64,000 nt of DNA from JAABSX01 sp964480455 (lineage in GTDB: Bacteria > Bacteroidota > Bacteroidia > Cytophagales > Microscillaceae): contig CAYZQI010000004.1 in assembly GCA_964480455.1 (NCBI GenBank), positions 9,608 to 73,607 on the forward strand, written 5' to 3'. Under the pieces are notes generated by a model, which saw only the letters and a program-made list of their open reading frames with translations, was not told the origin of the DNA and did not search any database. Position numbers and translations under genes: made by a program. Each line of letters opens with the position of its first letter. Within the stretch, counting starts at the first letter, position 1. This document shows positions 24,703 to 33,756 of the stretch, piece after piece.

Positions 24703-26832
24703 ATGGCTGACTTAAAGAAATTGCGTAATATTGGTATCATGGCACACATCGATGCTGGAAAAACCACTACCACTGAGCGTATCTTGTTCTATACAGGTAT
24801 GACACACAAAATTGGCGAAGTACATGATGGTGCTGCTACTATGGACTGGATGGAGCAAGAGCAAGAGCGTGGCATCACGATTACTTCAGCAGCTACCACT
24901 ACTGCCTGGAAATATCCTACGGTACAAGGACAACCAGACGAACGCACCCAAGAGTACAAAATCAACGTGATTGATACTCCGGGGCACGTAGATTTTACAG
25001 TAGAAGTAGAACGCTCTTTGCGTGTGCTTGATGGTGCAGTAGCTCTTTTTTGTTCTGTATCTGGGGTAGAACCTCAATCTGAAACTGTTTGGCGACAAGC
25101 CGACAAGTATCACGTACCACGCATCTGTTTTGTAAATAAAATGGATCGTGCAGGAGCTGATTTTTATAAGGCAGTCAATGAAATTAAAGATAAGCTAGGC
25201 GGAAACCCTGTACCTTTGCAAATTCCCATTGGTGCAGAAGAAACTTTCAAAGGGGTAGTCGACCTAGTCAAGTACAAGGCTGTTATTTGGAATGATGAAG
25301 ATCTTGGAATGACTTATCAGCTGCTCGATATCCCCGAAGATTTGAAAGAAGATGCTGAAAAATGGCGTACCAACCTAATTGAAAATGTGGCTTTGTATGA
25401 TGAAGATCTTTTCATGAAGTTTGATGAAGACCCCAATTCTATCACTGAAGAAGAAGTGATGGCTGCCGTTCGTGCTGCTGTAATTGATATGTCAATGCAG
25501 CCTGTTTTGTGTGGCTCGGCATTCAAAAACAAAGGCGTACAAGCATTGCTTGATGCAGTTTGCGCTTATTTGCCTTCTCCAATGGATCTACCTCCTATCA
25601 CTGGAACAAACCCTGATACAGAGCAAGAAGAAACACGTGGTGCTGATAATACACAGCCTTTTGCAGCATTGGCTTTTAAAATTGCAACAGACCCCTACGT
25701 AGGACGCTTGTGTTTTATGCGTGTCTATTCTGGTACACTTGACTCAGGCTCGTACATTCTGAACAACCGTACTGGCAAGAAAGAGCGTATTTCTCGCTTG
25801 ATGCAAATGCACGCTAACAAGCAAAACCAAATAGATAAGGTAGAAGCTGGAGATATTTGTGCAGGTGTGGGCTTCAAAGATATTAAAACAGGTGATACAC
25901 TCACAAGCGAAAAAAACCCAGTTGTATTAGAGTCTATGTCTTTCCCTGAGCCAGTAATCGGCTATGCGATTGAGCCGAAAAAGCAAGCTGATGTAGATAA
26001 ACTCAGCAATGCCATCACTAAGCTAGTAGAAGAAGACCCTACGCTCTCAGTATTTACTGATGAAGAAACAGGACAAACAGTGTTGCGTGGTATGGGTGAG
26101 CTTCACTTAGAGATTATCATTGACCGTATGCGCCGTGAGTTCAAAGTAGAAATCAACCAAGGTGCGCCACAAGTGGCTTATAAAGAAGCCATCACGGGTA
26201 AGATAGAACACAAAGAAGTTTACAAAAAACAAACAGGTGGTAGAGGTAAATTTGCTGATATTACTTTTGAACTAATGCCTGCCGACCCTGAAAAAGTAGG
26301 GCTTGAGTTTATCAATGAAATCAAAGGAGGAGCTATTCCAAAAGAATTTATCCCAGCCATTCAAAAAGGCTTTGATGAAGCCATGCGAAACGGACCGCTC
26401 GCAGGATACCCTGTTGATGCTTTGAAAGTACGCTTGTTTGACGGTTCTTTCCATGATGTGGATTCAGACTCGCTTTCGTTTGAACTAGCTGCGCGCCTAG
26501 GTTTCCGTACTGCTGCCAAAAAAGCAGGGCCAAGAATCCTCGAACCCATCATGGGTGTAGAAGTAGTAACTCCAGATGAGTTTACAGGTCCTGTAACTGG
26601 CGACTTGAACCGCCGCCGCGGAATTATGAAAGGTATGGACACAAAAGCTGGCGCACAAGTTATTAAAGCTGATGTACCTTTGTCAGAATTGTTTGGTTAT
26701 GTAACCGATTTGCGAACACTTACCTCTGGGCGCGCCTCGGCTACGCTTACCTTCTCGCATTATGCAGAGCTACCCAACAACCTTGCAGAAGAAGTAATGG
26801 CAAAATCAAAAGGCGCAACTGTAAGGGATTAA
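24703..26832 (+). CDS. fusA: Elongation factor G
   Basis: 709 residues, full length. GTPase motifs AHIDAGKTT (14-22), DTPGH (91-95) and NKMD are intact, and the domain IV-V part includes ELHLEIIIDRM and the late GYVTDLRTLTSGRASATLTF. EF-G translocates tRNA-mRNA and helps recycle ribosomes. It sits in the str operon between rpsG (94-bp gap) and rpsJ (63-bp gap to the chosen rpsJ start). The usual tuf gene does not follow. Confidence 0.98.
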   Translation: MADLKKLRNIGIMAHIDAGKTTTTERILFYTGMTHKIGEVHDGAATMDWMEQEQERGITITSAATTTAWKYPTVQGQPDERTQEYKINVIDTPGHVDFTVEVERSLRVLDGAVALFCSVSGVEPQSETVWRQADKYHVPRICFVNKMDRAGADFYKAVNEIKDKLGGNPVPLQIPIGAEETFKGVVDLVKYKAVIWNDEDLGMTYQLLDIPEDLKEDAEKWRTNLIENVALYDEDLFMKFDEDPNSITEEEVMAAVRAAVIDMSMQPVLCGSAFKNKGVQALLDAVCAYLPSPMDLPPITGTNPDTEQEETRGADNTQPFAALAFKIATDPYVGRLCFMRVYSGTLDSGSYILNNRTGKKERISRLMQMHANKQNQIDKVEAGDICAGVGFKDIKTGDTLTSEKNPVVLESMSFPEPVIGYAIEPKKQADVDKLSNAITKLVEEDPTLSVFTDEETGQTVLRGMGELHLEIIIDRMRREFKVEINQGAPQVAYKEAITGKIEHKEVYKKQTGGRGKFADITFELMPADPEKVGLEFINEIKGGAIPKEFIPAIQKGFDEAMRNGPLAGYPVDALKVRLFDGSFHDVDSDSLSFELAARLGFRTAAKKAGPRILEPIMGVEVVTPDEFTGPVTGDLNRRRGIMKGMDTKAGAQVIKADVPLSELFGYVTDLRTLTSGRASATLTFSHYAELPNNLAEEVMAKSKGATVRD

Positions 26833-26895
26833 ATATAAATAAGTATAAAATTGGACACTAGCTAGGTGCTGGTGTTCATTTCTTTCAATAAAATT

Positions 26896-27201
26896 ATGAC
26901 TCAAAAAATTCGCATTAAACTCAAGTCTTACGACCATAATCTAGTAGATAAATCTGCTGAAAAGATTGTGAAAGCTGTCAAAGCTACCAAGGCTGTAGTA
27001 AACGGACCTATTCCGCTTCCTACCAAAAGAGAGATTTTTACTGTCTTACGCTCTCCACACGTAAACAAAAAATCAAGAGAGCAATTTCAGCTAAATACTT
27101 ACAAGCGTCTAGTAGATATTTACTCTACTAGCCCCAAAACTGTTGATGCATTGATGAAGTTGGAGCTTCCTAGTGGGGTAGATGTAGAAATCAAAGTATA
27201 A
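26896..27201 (+). CDS. rpsJ: Ribosomal protein S10
   Basis: 101 residues starting MTQKIRIKLKSYDHNLVD, with GPIPLPTKREIFTVLRSPH and KRLVDIYSTSPKTVDALMKLELPSGVDVEI. I moved the start from 26866 to the ATG at 26896, where the conserved S10 sequence begins. In most bacteria rpsJ leads the S10-spc ribosomal operon (rplC, rplD and so on). Here it is the last gene of the str operon and is followed by a strong terminator and a convergent gene, so the remaining S10-operon genes must be elsewhere. Confidence 0.97.
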   Translation: MTQKIRIKLKSYDHNLVDKSAEKIVKAVKATKAVVNGPIPLPTKREIFTVLRSPHVNKKSREQFQLNTYKRLVDIYSTSPKTVDALMKLELPSGVDVEIKV

Positions 27202-27232
27202 TTGGTGTAAAATAAGTAATTTAGGGTAATCT

Positions 27233-27268
27233 GCACTTTTTTCAATAATGAAAAAAGTGCTTTTTTTT
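27233..27268 (+). terminator. Strong terminator closing the str operon
   Basis: A perfect 12-bp stem (27233-27244 with 27249-27260, GCACTTTTTTCA and complement) with a 4-nt loop, followed by eight Ts. It can also end the converging transcript of the serine hydrolase gene, whose stop is 37 bp away. Confidence 0.93.
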
Positions 27269-27304
27269 GACCAAAGAACAGAGTAAAGCAGTCTGTCATA
27301 AAGA

Positions 27305-28930
27305 TTACTCAGCAAGTTTTTGTCTAGCTTTGCTTACTATGTTATCTAAATTCCAACCCCATGCCACTACACGCTGAAGATATTGTGCTGCAAGGGAAGA
27401 TTTTTGGTTCTTTAATAACTCACCCGTATAATAAGTAGCCAATGCTTGATACCATCTAAAATTAAAATTACTCAAATCGGCTACTTTTTTGAAATAAGAC
27501 AGGGCTGTCTCATACTCTTTCAAAGTATAATAAAAATCACCTGCTAAGTAGTGCATATAAGGCGACTTATCTTTTTGGAGGCTATTTTCTGTAATTTTTT
27601 GTACTACTGAGATAGCCAAATAGTTGCCCGCTTTGATAGCTTTGAGCAAAGCATACAAAAGTTGTGGGTCGGCGGTCTGCGCAAGTTCTTGAGCATAGTA
27701 ATCTAGCAACAAGTTAACAGTTGCCTGGGAAGCCGTTTGATAACTTGCCATATAACTACTCATAAAACTTTCTAGCATGAGCCTACTAATGAGTGTTTCT
27801 TTTGCCATTATTTTTTGATGATTACTTAGAGAACTGGAAAGGTGTTTTCTCCACTCCTCAAGTGGTTTATCCCAAACAGGCACTTTCTCATTGCTCTGAT
27901 TGAATACAAAATGTTTTAAAAATGTCCAAAAAAGAGCAGAACGGGCGGGATTGCCACTCAGCATACGTCCATGGTCTGAAAGACTGGAACTGTTGGCAAG
28001 CATAATGAGTGTAAGCTTCTTTGAAGGCACATACATTAGTACCGTAGAGTAGCAATCTTCTTGGCCATAATGCCAAAAAATATCTACACCTTCTACTTTT
28101 CTAACAAACCAGCCCAAACCATAAGGGAGGGTGTCGCCCTCTGCTGAAAGTGTATTTGTCCACATCTTTTTTATAGAAGCTGCCGAAATTAGCTTTCCTT
28201 CATAAATAGCAGCCGCATACTTAGCCAAATCAACAATGGAAGAAACCATACCTGTACTGGCTTTGAGACCATTGGTGGGCAAATTGCCTTTTAAGATTAC
28301 CCCATTTTGTCCTATTTTATAAGGAGAAGCTATCTTTTTTGAGAGTTGTTCATAACCTTTTGCCCCTACTCCTGGAATACTCTGCCTCATCTCCAGAGGC
28401 ATTAAGATTTGCTCATTCATCAGCGTAGCATAGTCTTTTTGAGCTACTTTTTCTATAATGTCTTTTAAAAGGCTATATCTTCCGCTATATTCAAAAAAAG
28501 ACTGAGGAGCACCCTCAGAGGTATGAGAAAGTAAATGGCTAATCTTTATATTACTAGGCAATGCCGTATTTTTTAGGTATTTTATCACTGGGTCGTTGGT
28601 TGTGAGTTTACCTTGTTCCTCTAACTGCAAAACCAAGATAGCCGCCATGGTCTTGCTGATAGAGGCAATTGGCGTGAGATGGTCAGTACGCATAGTATCT
28701 CGGGTATTTAGGTCAGTATACCCAAGTGCGGTCTGCCAGACAAGTTGGCCATTTTGCATAATGCCCAATACCATACCTGGCACACGCAGTACCTCTTGGA
28801 TAGAAGCAGCCTCTCCTTCAAATGCTTTGAAAGCATCTTGCTTATTTTGCGTGCAAGCACAAGTAGGTAGAAGTAATATTCCAAAAAGAAGGTAAGCAAC
28901 TAACTTTATACAGCGTTTGGGTAGTTTCAT
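27305..28930 (-). CDS. Serine hydrolase of the beta-lactamase/PBP family, lipoprotein, with C-terminal repeat domain
   Basis: 541 residues. A lipoprotein-like signal ends near LPTCAC (about residue 26). The hydrolase domain (about 35-370) has the class C-type motifs S90-I-S-K93, a Tyr motif Y148-S-G and H287-Y-G, matching esterase/D-aminopeptidase-like members and not true lactamases. The C-terminal region (about 430-541) has TPR-like helices (YMHYLAGDFYYTLKEYETALSYFKKV). Likely an envelope-bound esterase or peptidase; substrate unknown. It converges on the str operon. Confidence 0.85.
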   Translation of the reverse strand: MKLPKRCIKLVAYLLFGILLLPTCACTQNKQDAFKAFEGEAASIQEVLRVPGMVLGIMQNGQLVWQTALGYTDLNTRDTMRTDHLTPIASISKTMAAILVLQLEEQGKLTTNDPVIKYLKNTALPSNIKISHLLSHTSEGAPQSFFEYSGRYSLLKDIIEKVAQKDYATLMNEQILMPLEMRQSIPGVGAKGYEQLSKKIASPYKIGQNGVILKGNLPTNGLKASTGMVSSIVDLAKYAAAIYEGKLISAASIKKMWTNTLSAEGDTLPYGLGWFVRKVEGVDIFWHYGQEDCYSTVLMYVPSKKLTLIMLANSSSLSDHGRMLSGNPARSALFWTFLKHFVFNQSNEKVPVWDKPLEEWRKHLSSSLSNHQKIMAKETLISRLMLESFMSSYMASYQTASQATVNLLLDYYAQELAQTADPQLLYALLKAIKAGNYLAISVVQKITENSLQKDKSPYMHYLAGDFYYTLKEYETALSYFKKVADLSNFNFRWYQALATYYTGELLKNQKSSLAAQYLQRVVAWGWNLDNIVSKARQKLAE

Positions 28931-28994
28931 ATATGAAATTTACTGGTTAGGGCAAAAGTCAACTGTTGCCTGTGTATTATTGATGGTTATTTAT

Positions 28995-29954
28995 TCATTT
29001 TTTAAAGAGCGAATCTACAAATTCTTTTTTATTAAAAATCTGCAAATCTTCTACTTTTTCACCTACGCCGATATACCTGACTGGAATCTTGAATTGGTCG
29101 CTAATTCCTATCACTACGCCCCCTTTGGCTGTGCCGTCTAATTTGGTGATTGCTAGGGAGGATACCTCGGTTACTCTTGTAAACTCTTGCGCCTGTATGA
29201 AAGCGTTTTGCCCTGTGCTCCCGTCGAGCACTAACATCACATCATGGGGTGCATTTTCTACCTGTTTTTTGATGACCCTTCTAATTTTTGCTAGCTCTTC
29301 CATAAGTGGTTTTTTGGTTTGTAATCTTCCTGCTGTATCAATGATGACCACATCTGCTTTGGCTTCAATGGCTTGCTTTACGGTGTCAAAAGCCACGGCG
29401 GCTGGGTCTGTATTCATGCCGTGCGAAACTACTTCTACCCCTGTACGCTCTCCCCAGATTTGGAGCTGTTGCACGGCAGCAGCTCTGAAAGTATCGCCTG
29501 CGCCTAGCATTACTTTTTTGCCTCTTTTCGAGAATTGAGCGGCTAGTTTACCAATGGTAGTTGTTTTACCTACCCCGTTTACACCTACTACCAAGATAAC
29601 ATAGGGTGTATCTAAGGCAGGGATATAAAAATCTTCTAACTCATCTAGGTTGTTTTCTGCAAGTAGATTGACAATTTCATCTCTCAAAATAAAATTTAAC
29701 TCAGTGGTATTGAGGTATTTATCCTTTTTTACCCTTTCTTCAATGCGTTGGATAACCTTAAGGGTAGTATCTACACCTACATCAGAGCTAATCAGGATTT
29801 CCTCGAGCTCATCTAAGACTTCCTCATCTACACGGGTTTTGCCTACGGTGGCTTTGGCTAGTTTGGTGAAAAAATTTTGCTTGGTTTTTTCCAGCCCTTT
29901 GTCAAGGTTTTTCTTGTTTTCACCATTGTTTTTAGAGAAGAAATTAAATTTCAT
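28995..29954 (-). CDS. ftsY: Signal recognition particle receptor FtsY
   Basis: 319 residues. The NG domain is complete: helical N region (about 25-110), G1 GVNGVGKTT (124-132), then GAGDTFRAAA, DTAGR and TKLDGTAKGG, ending with GVGEKVEDLQIF. FtsY docks SRP-ribosome complexes at the membrane. There is only a short charged N-terminal extension and no long acidic A domain, as is normal in Bacteroidota. It lies downstream of rpmG and the DUF4295 gene, but an intrinsic terminator separates it from them by about 40 bp, so its expression may depend on readthrough or its own promoter. Confidence 0.97.
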   Translation of the reverse strand: MKFNFFSKNNGENKKNLDKGLEKTKQNFFTKLAKATVGKTRVDEEVLDELEEILISSDVGVDTTLKVIQRIEERVKKDKYLNTTELNFILRDEIVNLLAENNLDELEDFYIPALDTPYVILVVGVNGVGKTTTIGKLAAQFSKRGKKVMLGAGDTFRAAAVQQLQIWGERTGVEVVSHGMNTDPAAVAFDTVKQAIEAKADVVIIDTAGRLQTKKPLMEELAKIRRVIKKQVENAPHDVMLVLDGSTGQNAFIQAQEFTRVTEVSSLAITKLDGTAKGGVVIGISDQFKIPVRYIGVGEKVEDLQIFNKKEFVDSLFKK

Positions 29955-29992
29955 AGTTTTTACTTTTTTTTGACTAAGTTACAAAAAAACAT

Positions 29993-30022
29993 AAAAAAAG
30001 CCTCCAAGAATTGGAGGCTTTT
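29993..30022 (-). terminator. Terminator between the DUF4295 gene and ftsY
   Basis: A 12-bp perfect stem (29996-30007 with 30011-30022; AAAAGCCTCCAA core) with a 3-nt loop and, on the minus strand, a run of Ts just after. It lies 26 bp past the DUF4295 stop and about 40 bp before the ftsY ATG. Confidence 0.88.
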
Positions 30023-30047
30023 ATCAATAAAGGATATTTTTTCGCAA

Positions 30048-30200
30048 TTACTTTTTGAGTGCTATCTGTACATCATCAAGAGGTACAATTTCTTCACGAA
30101 AAGTATATGCGCCAGTTTTGGGGGAGCGTACCGTTTTGATTACCTTAGCGTAACCCTTAGCGGTTTTGTCTTTCAAAGATGCAACTGTTTTCTTAGCCAT
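30048..30200 (-). CDS. DUF4295 ribosome-associated small protein
   Basis: A 50-residue basic protein that starts MAKKTVASLKDKTAKGYAKV and ends VPLDDVQIALKK. It lies 2 bp downstream of rpmG. This is the DUF4295 family, almost confined to Bacteroidota and usually found in the order rpmB-rpmG-DUF4295-ftsY. From memory, the F. johnsoniae ribosome structure includes a new 50S protein (bL38) that may be this family; I could not check this. The ATG at 30200 is the only in-frame start close to rpmG. Confidence 0.88.
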   Translation of the reverse strand: MAKKTVASLKDKTAKGYAKVIKTVRSPKTGAYTFREEIVPLDDVQIALKK

Positions 30201-30202
30201 AA

Positions 30203-30391
30203 TTATTTAATTTCTTTGTGAAGCGTATATTTTTTCAAAATAGGATTGTATTTCTTCAACTCCAAACGTTGAGTTGTATTTTTACGATTTTTGGTAGTAA
30301 TGTAACGCGAAGTACCGGGCATTCCACTATTTTTATGCTCAGTGCACTCCATAATCACCTGTATTCTATTGCCTTTGCCTTTTTTCGCCAT
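30203..30391 (-). CDS. rpmG: Ribosomal protein L33
   Basis: 62 residues. The bacterial L33 pattern is visible in the first half (MAKKGKGNRIQVIMECTEHK) and in RYITTKNRKNTTQRLELKKYNP. L33 binds near the 50S E site. The form here has one Cys (C16) and is not the four-cysteine zinc type. It is the first gene of a short ribosomal message with the DUF4295 gene. The usual rpmB (L28) is not found upstream, where an LRR gene lies instead. Confidence 0.93.
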   Translation of the reverse strand: MAKKGKGNRIQVIMECTEHKNSGMPGTSRYITTKNRKNTTQRLELKKYNPILKKYTLHKEIK

Positions 30392-30417
30392 TGTCTTATT
30401 TGTTTTTTTATGGAGTG

Positions 30418-30449
30418 CAAAGTTAGGTAATAGACTTTATTTTTACAAA
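30418..30449 (-). promoter_or_regulatory. Promoter of rpmG-DUF4295
   Basis: On the minus strand TTTG (30449-30446), 20 bp, then TAACTTTG (30425-30418): an exact Bacteroidota promoter fit. It is followed by CACTCC, the same six bases that follow the str promoter. The leader would be about 20 bp. Confidence 0.82.
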
Positions 30450-30508
30450 TACTCATGCCATAATTTATAAATAGATTTACCCAATGGCTCTATTTTTTTT
30501 AAATTACT

Positions 30509-31648
30509 TTAAAATTTGATAAAGCAATTGGGCAAAAAGCCTTGCACCCGGTTTCTTTCTGTGCTGTTGATAGGATTTTTTTGGAGGTTGAGTTCTTTGA
30601 GGGTAGTCAAGTTAGTGATTTCATTGGTGAAGCCTTTTATCTTATTTTCTTTTAAGTTGAGTAGCTCTAGCGAAGGAAGTTGGCTGAGTGCTGCGGGCAC
30701 TGAACCTAATTGGTTTCCCTCGAGATTTAAGACCCTCAGATTAGTCAATTTCTGAATATCCTCTGGAATTACCTTGATCATATTAAAACTGAGATTGATA
30801 GCCTCAAGCGTAGTTTGGTTGCTGAGTCCTTTGGGAAACGCTCTGAATTGATTGTGCGCTAAATTGAGCAATATTAGGCTTTGCCAGCGGTCAAGATTAT
30901 CGGGCAACGCTTGCAATTGATTGTGTTCTATGAACAAATACTTCAAAATGGGCAACACACCCAACTCTGTAGGAATATCCATCACAAGATTTTTTTGAAG
31001 ATAGAGATATTCTAGGCTGCTCAAGCTGCCTACACTAGCAGGGATTTTGCGTAATTGGTTTTCTTCCAAATCAAGTATTTTGAGCCGCAGTAGGCTATCA
31101 AGTGATGAGGGCAATTCTGTCAGATTATTTTTTTCTAAATCAAGTACTTCCAGGCCAGACAAAAGCCCTATCTCTTTGGGTAGGTTTACAAGTTGATTAC
31201 CTTCTAAATCAAGCACTTGCAGCTTTTTGAGTTGCCCAATTGCTGCAGGTAGGCTTGAGAGTTGATTATAGTCTAAATATAGATAGCGCAAATTTTTTAG
31301 CTGGGCAATTTCTTTGGGTAACTTAGTGAGCCTTGCGCCCCATAGGTCTATTACCTGCAGGTTGGTAAGTAGCCACAAAGAGTCTGTAAGTACTTCAATA
31401 GGATTTAGCCCTAGGTCTAGGTATTGCAAACTGGTCAATTTACTTATTTCTGAAGGTATTTTTTTGAGTCCTTGATTTTTCAGGCTAAGTGCATAGACAT
31501 TCTGTGGCTCCTCTAAGGCATCTTCTAAGGACAGATATACCTTAGTATTCTCTAATTCTTCAAGGCTTAATAGTTGGTTTTGTGCTATAAGTAGCCCGTC
31601 GTAGCCACTATACAGCATGCACAGTAATAAAAACCTTCGTAAAGACAT
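30509..31648 (-). CDS. Exported leucine-rich-repeat protein
   Basis: 379 residues. N-terminal signal (about 1-22, MLYSGYDGLLIAQ), then about 13 LRRs of 23 residues (about 55-365), each with the pattern L..L.+L.L..N.L..LP..I..L. Bacterial LRRs of this type form a right-handed solenoid used for protein binding. The signal and lack of a membrane helix suggest periplasm or cell surface. It starts just upstream of rpmG but is unrelated. A second, signal-less LRR protein is at 43430-44482. Confidence 0.85.
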   Translation of the reverse strand: MSLRRFLLLCMLYSGYDGLLIAQNQLLSLEELENTKVYLSLEDALEEPQNVYALSLKNQGLKKIPSEISKLTSLQYLDLGLNPIEVLTDSLWLLTNLQVIDLWGARLTKLPKEIAQLKNLRYLYLDYNQLSSLPAAIGQLKKLQVLDLEGNQLVNLPKEIGLLSGLEVLDLEKNNLTELPSSLDSLLRLKILDLEENQLRKIPASVGSLSSLEYLYLQKNLVMDIPTELGVLPILKYLFIEHNQLQALPDNLDRWQSLILLNLAHNQFRAFPKGLSNQTTLEAINLSFNMIKVIPEDIQKLTNLRVLNLEGNQLGSVPAALSQLPSLELLNLKENKIKGFTNEITNLTTLKELNLQKNPINSTERNRVQGFLPNCFIKF

Positions 31649-31907
31649 GGTGTGGGTGTATTGATTAAGCGTCTAATAAAAATGTAAAGATAGTATTCAA
31701 AAAGTATTATTGAATTATGGATTAGCCAAAACCATGCAATTTACTTGTCTTGTTATAAATTATTTTGAAGGTTTTTTTGAAGCGATTTGGCATATTTTTC
31801 TCAAAAGAGTGGCTTTACCATTTGATAGGCAAAGCCAATAACCAGTAAATCTACTAAGGCATGCACACCAAAGTTCTGTACTCAGAATTTTGGAATATGC
31901 ATTCAGC

Positions 31908-32486
31908 CTAGACCTCAATCCAAGTTATTTTGTAGAGGCAGGGCATTCCTTCGGCTTGCCCGCATTCACTCTCATTGAGCAGGCTTACTTGAATTTTGAT
32001 GGCAAACTTAGGTTGATATTTTTTGGCAAGTGCTAAAATACAGCCTCTCATAAATTCAGCAGGATAAGGAAGGTACAACTCAAGCAGTGCCTCTTGGGCA
32101 TCCTCTTGAAAATACCTGAACTGATTTTGTGTATCTTGAGTTTGTATGTGATACTTAGAAAACAACGCTAAAAGAATTTCTATAGCTCCTCTGAGGTCGT
32201 GTGGCTGTACATCTATGGTGAGGTTTGCAGCAAAATCTGCCCCTATTTTATGGCTCATAGTATTGCCAAAGTCTTCATCAATGCTTTGTAGAATTTGAGT
32301 GAGTACATCAGATTCATGCCAAGTATCTGCTTGAATTTGAAAGATATTTTGGCTACAAAGTTTGTTACGTAGCATTTTTTGGTATTCGTGCTGTTCGTTG
32401 CCAAGTAAGAGTTGGAGGTAAGCTCCTTGCATTTTGTGTGTCATGTTTCTGGATAATAAATCGCACATAGTTTTTTGTTTTTTCAA
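31908..32486 (-). CDS. Hypothetical protein
   Basis: 192 residues, no signal or membrane segment. It appears alpha-beta, with two helical blocks and a long amphipathic segment (DFAANLTIDVQPHDLRGAIEILLALFSKYH). Two Cys (in LSRNM..., SECGQ) do not make a known motif. The first Met may be wrong; a second Met at residue 7 is possible. I do not recognise a family. It sits alone between an LRR gene (259-bp gap) and a DUF3078 gene, on the minus strand. Confidence 0.6.
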   Translation of the reverse strand: MKKQKTMCDLLSRNMTHKMQGAYLQLLLGNEQHEYQKMLRNKLCSQNIFQIQADTWHESDVLTQILQSIDEDFGNTMSHKIGADFAANLTIDVQPHDLRGAIEILLALFSKYHIQTQDTQNQFRYFQEDAQEALLELYLPYPAEFMRGCILALAKKYQPKFAIKIQVSLLNESECGQAEGMPCLYKITWIEV

Positions 32487-32687
32487 CCATAAGACCTTTT
32501 ATTAGTAAAAAAGTTACTGGTTATTTTATAAATATTTTTAGATACTGTTTTAAAATAAAGTCAGTAGACTATTATTTTCTATGATTGAACTGAGTACAGT
32601 TCAATCATAGTTTATAATATTATCAGTTTGGTAATGAGAGTTTTATAAAAATAGCCTATAAAAAATTTTAGCATACTCAGGGTTATG

Positions 32688-33608
32688 TTACAGACTAAAC
32701 TTGTATCCTACATTGAGATTTAGCACATGTTTAAATTGTACTTTTCTATCAAAACTACCATCGTTTTGTCCTATCAGTATATCGTGGTCGTAGATAAGCT
32801 GTGTACCAAAACTTGCATTGATAAATTTATTTACTTTAAAGACAAGTAAGGTTTCCCAGTTTATATCAGTATTGCCTAGCGTGTTATAGTTGGTAAAAAG
32901 ATTGAGCGCAGATTTGAAGGTTACATTTTCTAGCACATTGAGCTCTAGTTTCATGTTGATATTGTTGCCCAGTTCAAAGCGTACCTTTTCGCCTGGTGTT
33001 ACGCCAAATGCCCCTGCGTTAGCAAGTGAGTCTTCTAATACCAAAGTAACTTTGCCCGTGAGCGGTGCAAGCGTAGCCGAAAAGACTTTATTGGTGTATT
33101 GTACTCCTAAGCCTCCATTGAGGTAACCTGGTGCCAAAAATCTGGAGATGAGTACATCTTCTACTTCTTTACCGTCTGCATTGATGGCGTAAGTGTAGCC
33201 AGGTGCAAATTGTGAGCGTAGCTCTAGCCCTCCTGCAAAACTCCATCTTTTAGAAAACTTGTAACCGTATTTTGTACCTAAGATAAGTTGGTCATCTGTT
33301 TTTTTGAAAATACTATTATCGCCGCCTACTCTTGCCACACCTAGCGCAGCATTGAGATAGTTTTCCCAAAGGCTTTTTTCAGTTTCACGTATTGCCTTGC
33401 CATCAATCAAACTGCCAATAGAAATGGAGTTATCTCCCCCCCCTGCCCAGTTGCTCAGGCCTACATTAGAAAAGCTCAAACTTGCTGCCCCCGAAGCCCT
33501 CCATAGTGGCGGCAAAGAATCGGTAGGGGCAGTCTCTTGCGCTACAAGACAAGCAGAGGATAAAAAGGTGAAAATAATCAGGTAAAAATAAACTTTTGAC
33601 ATACTCAT
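32688..33608 (-). CDS. DUF3078 outer-membrane protein
   Basis: 306 residues. Signal peptide to about residue 22 (ACLVAQ), then the hallmark W..SG..SLSFSNVGLSNWAGGG near the mature N-terminus, followed by alternating strands that end in LNLNVGYKFSL with a terminal aromatic-hydrophobic strand. DUF3078 proteins are predicted Bacteroidota outer-membrane barrels of unknown transport role. The gene is single, between a hypothetical gene and ppc. Confidence 0.88.
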   Translation of the reverse strand: MSMSKVYFYLIIFTFLSSACLVAQETAPTDSLPPLWRASGAASLSFSNVGLSNWAGGGDNSISIGSLIDGKAIRETEKSLWENYLNAALGVARVGGDNSIFKKTDDQLILGTKYGYKFSKRWSFAGGLELRSQFAPGYTYAINADGKEVEDVLISRFLAPGYLNGGLGVQYTNKVFSATLAPLTGKVTLVLEDSLANAGAFGVTPGEKVRFELGNNINMKLELNVLENVTFKSALNLFTNYNTLGNTDINWETLLVFKVNKFINASFGTQLIYDHDILIGQNDGSFDRKVQFKHVLNLNVGYKFSL

Positions 33609-33756
33609 TTAAAAAATTTTGGTGTAATAAATTTTATCAAATACTACCAAAAGACCCTCAAAAAAAAGAAAGTCACAAATACTCAACCATAGAATTGAGT
33701 TTTTGTAACTTCAAACGTTTGCAACTATCTGCTACTTTTTTCTCACTCCAAAGTCC

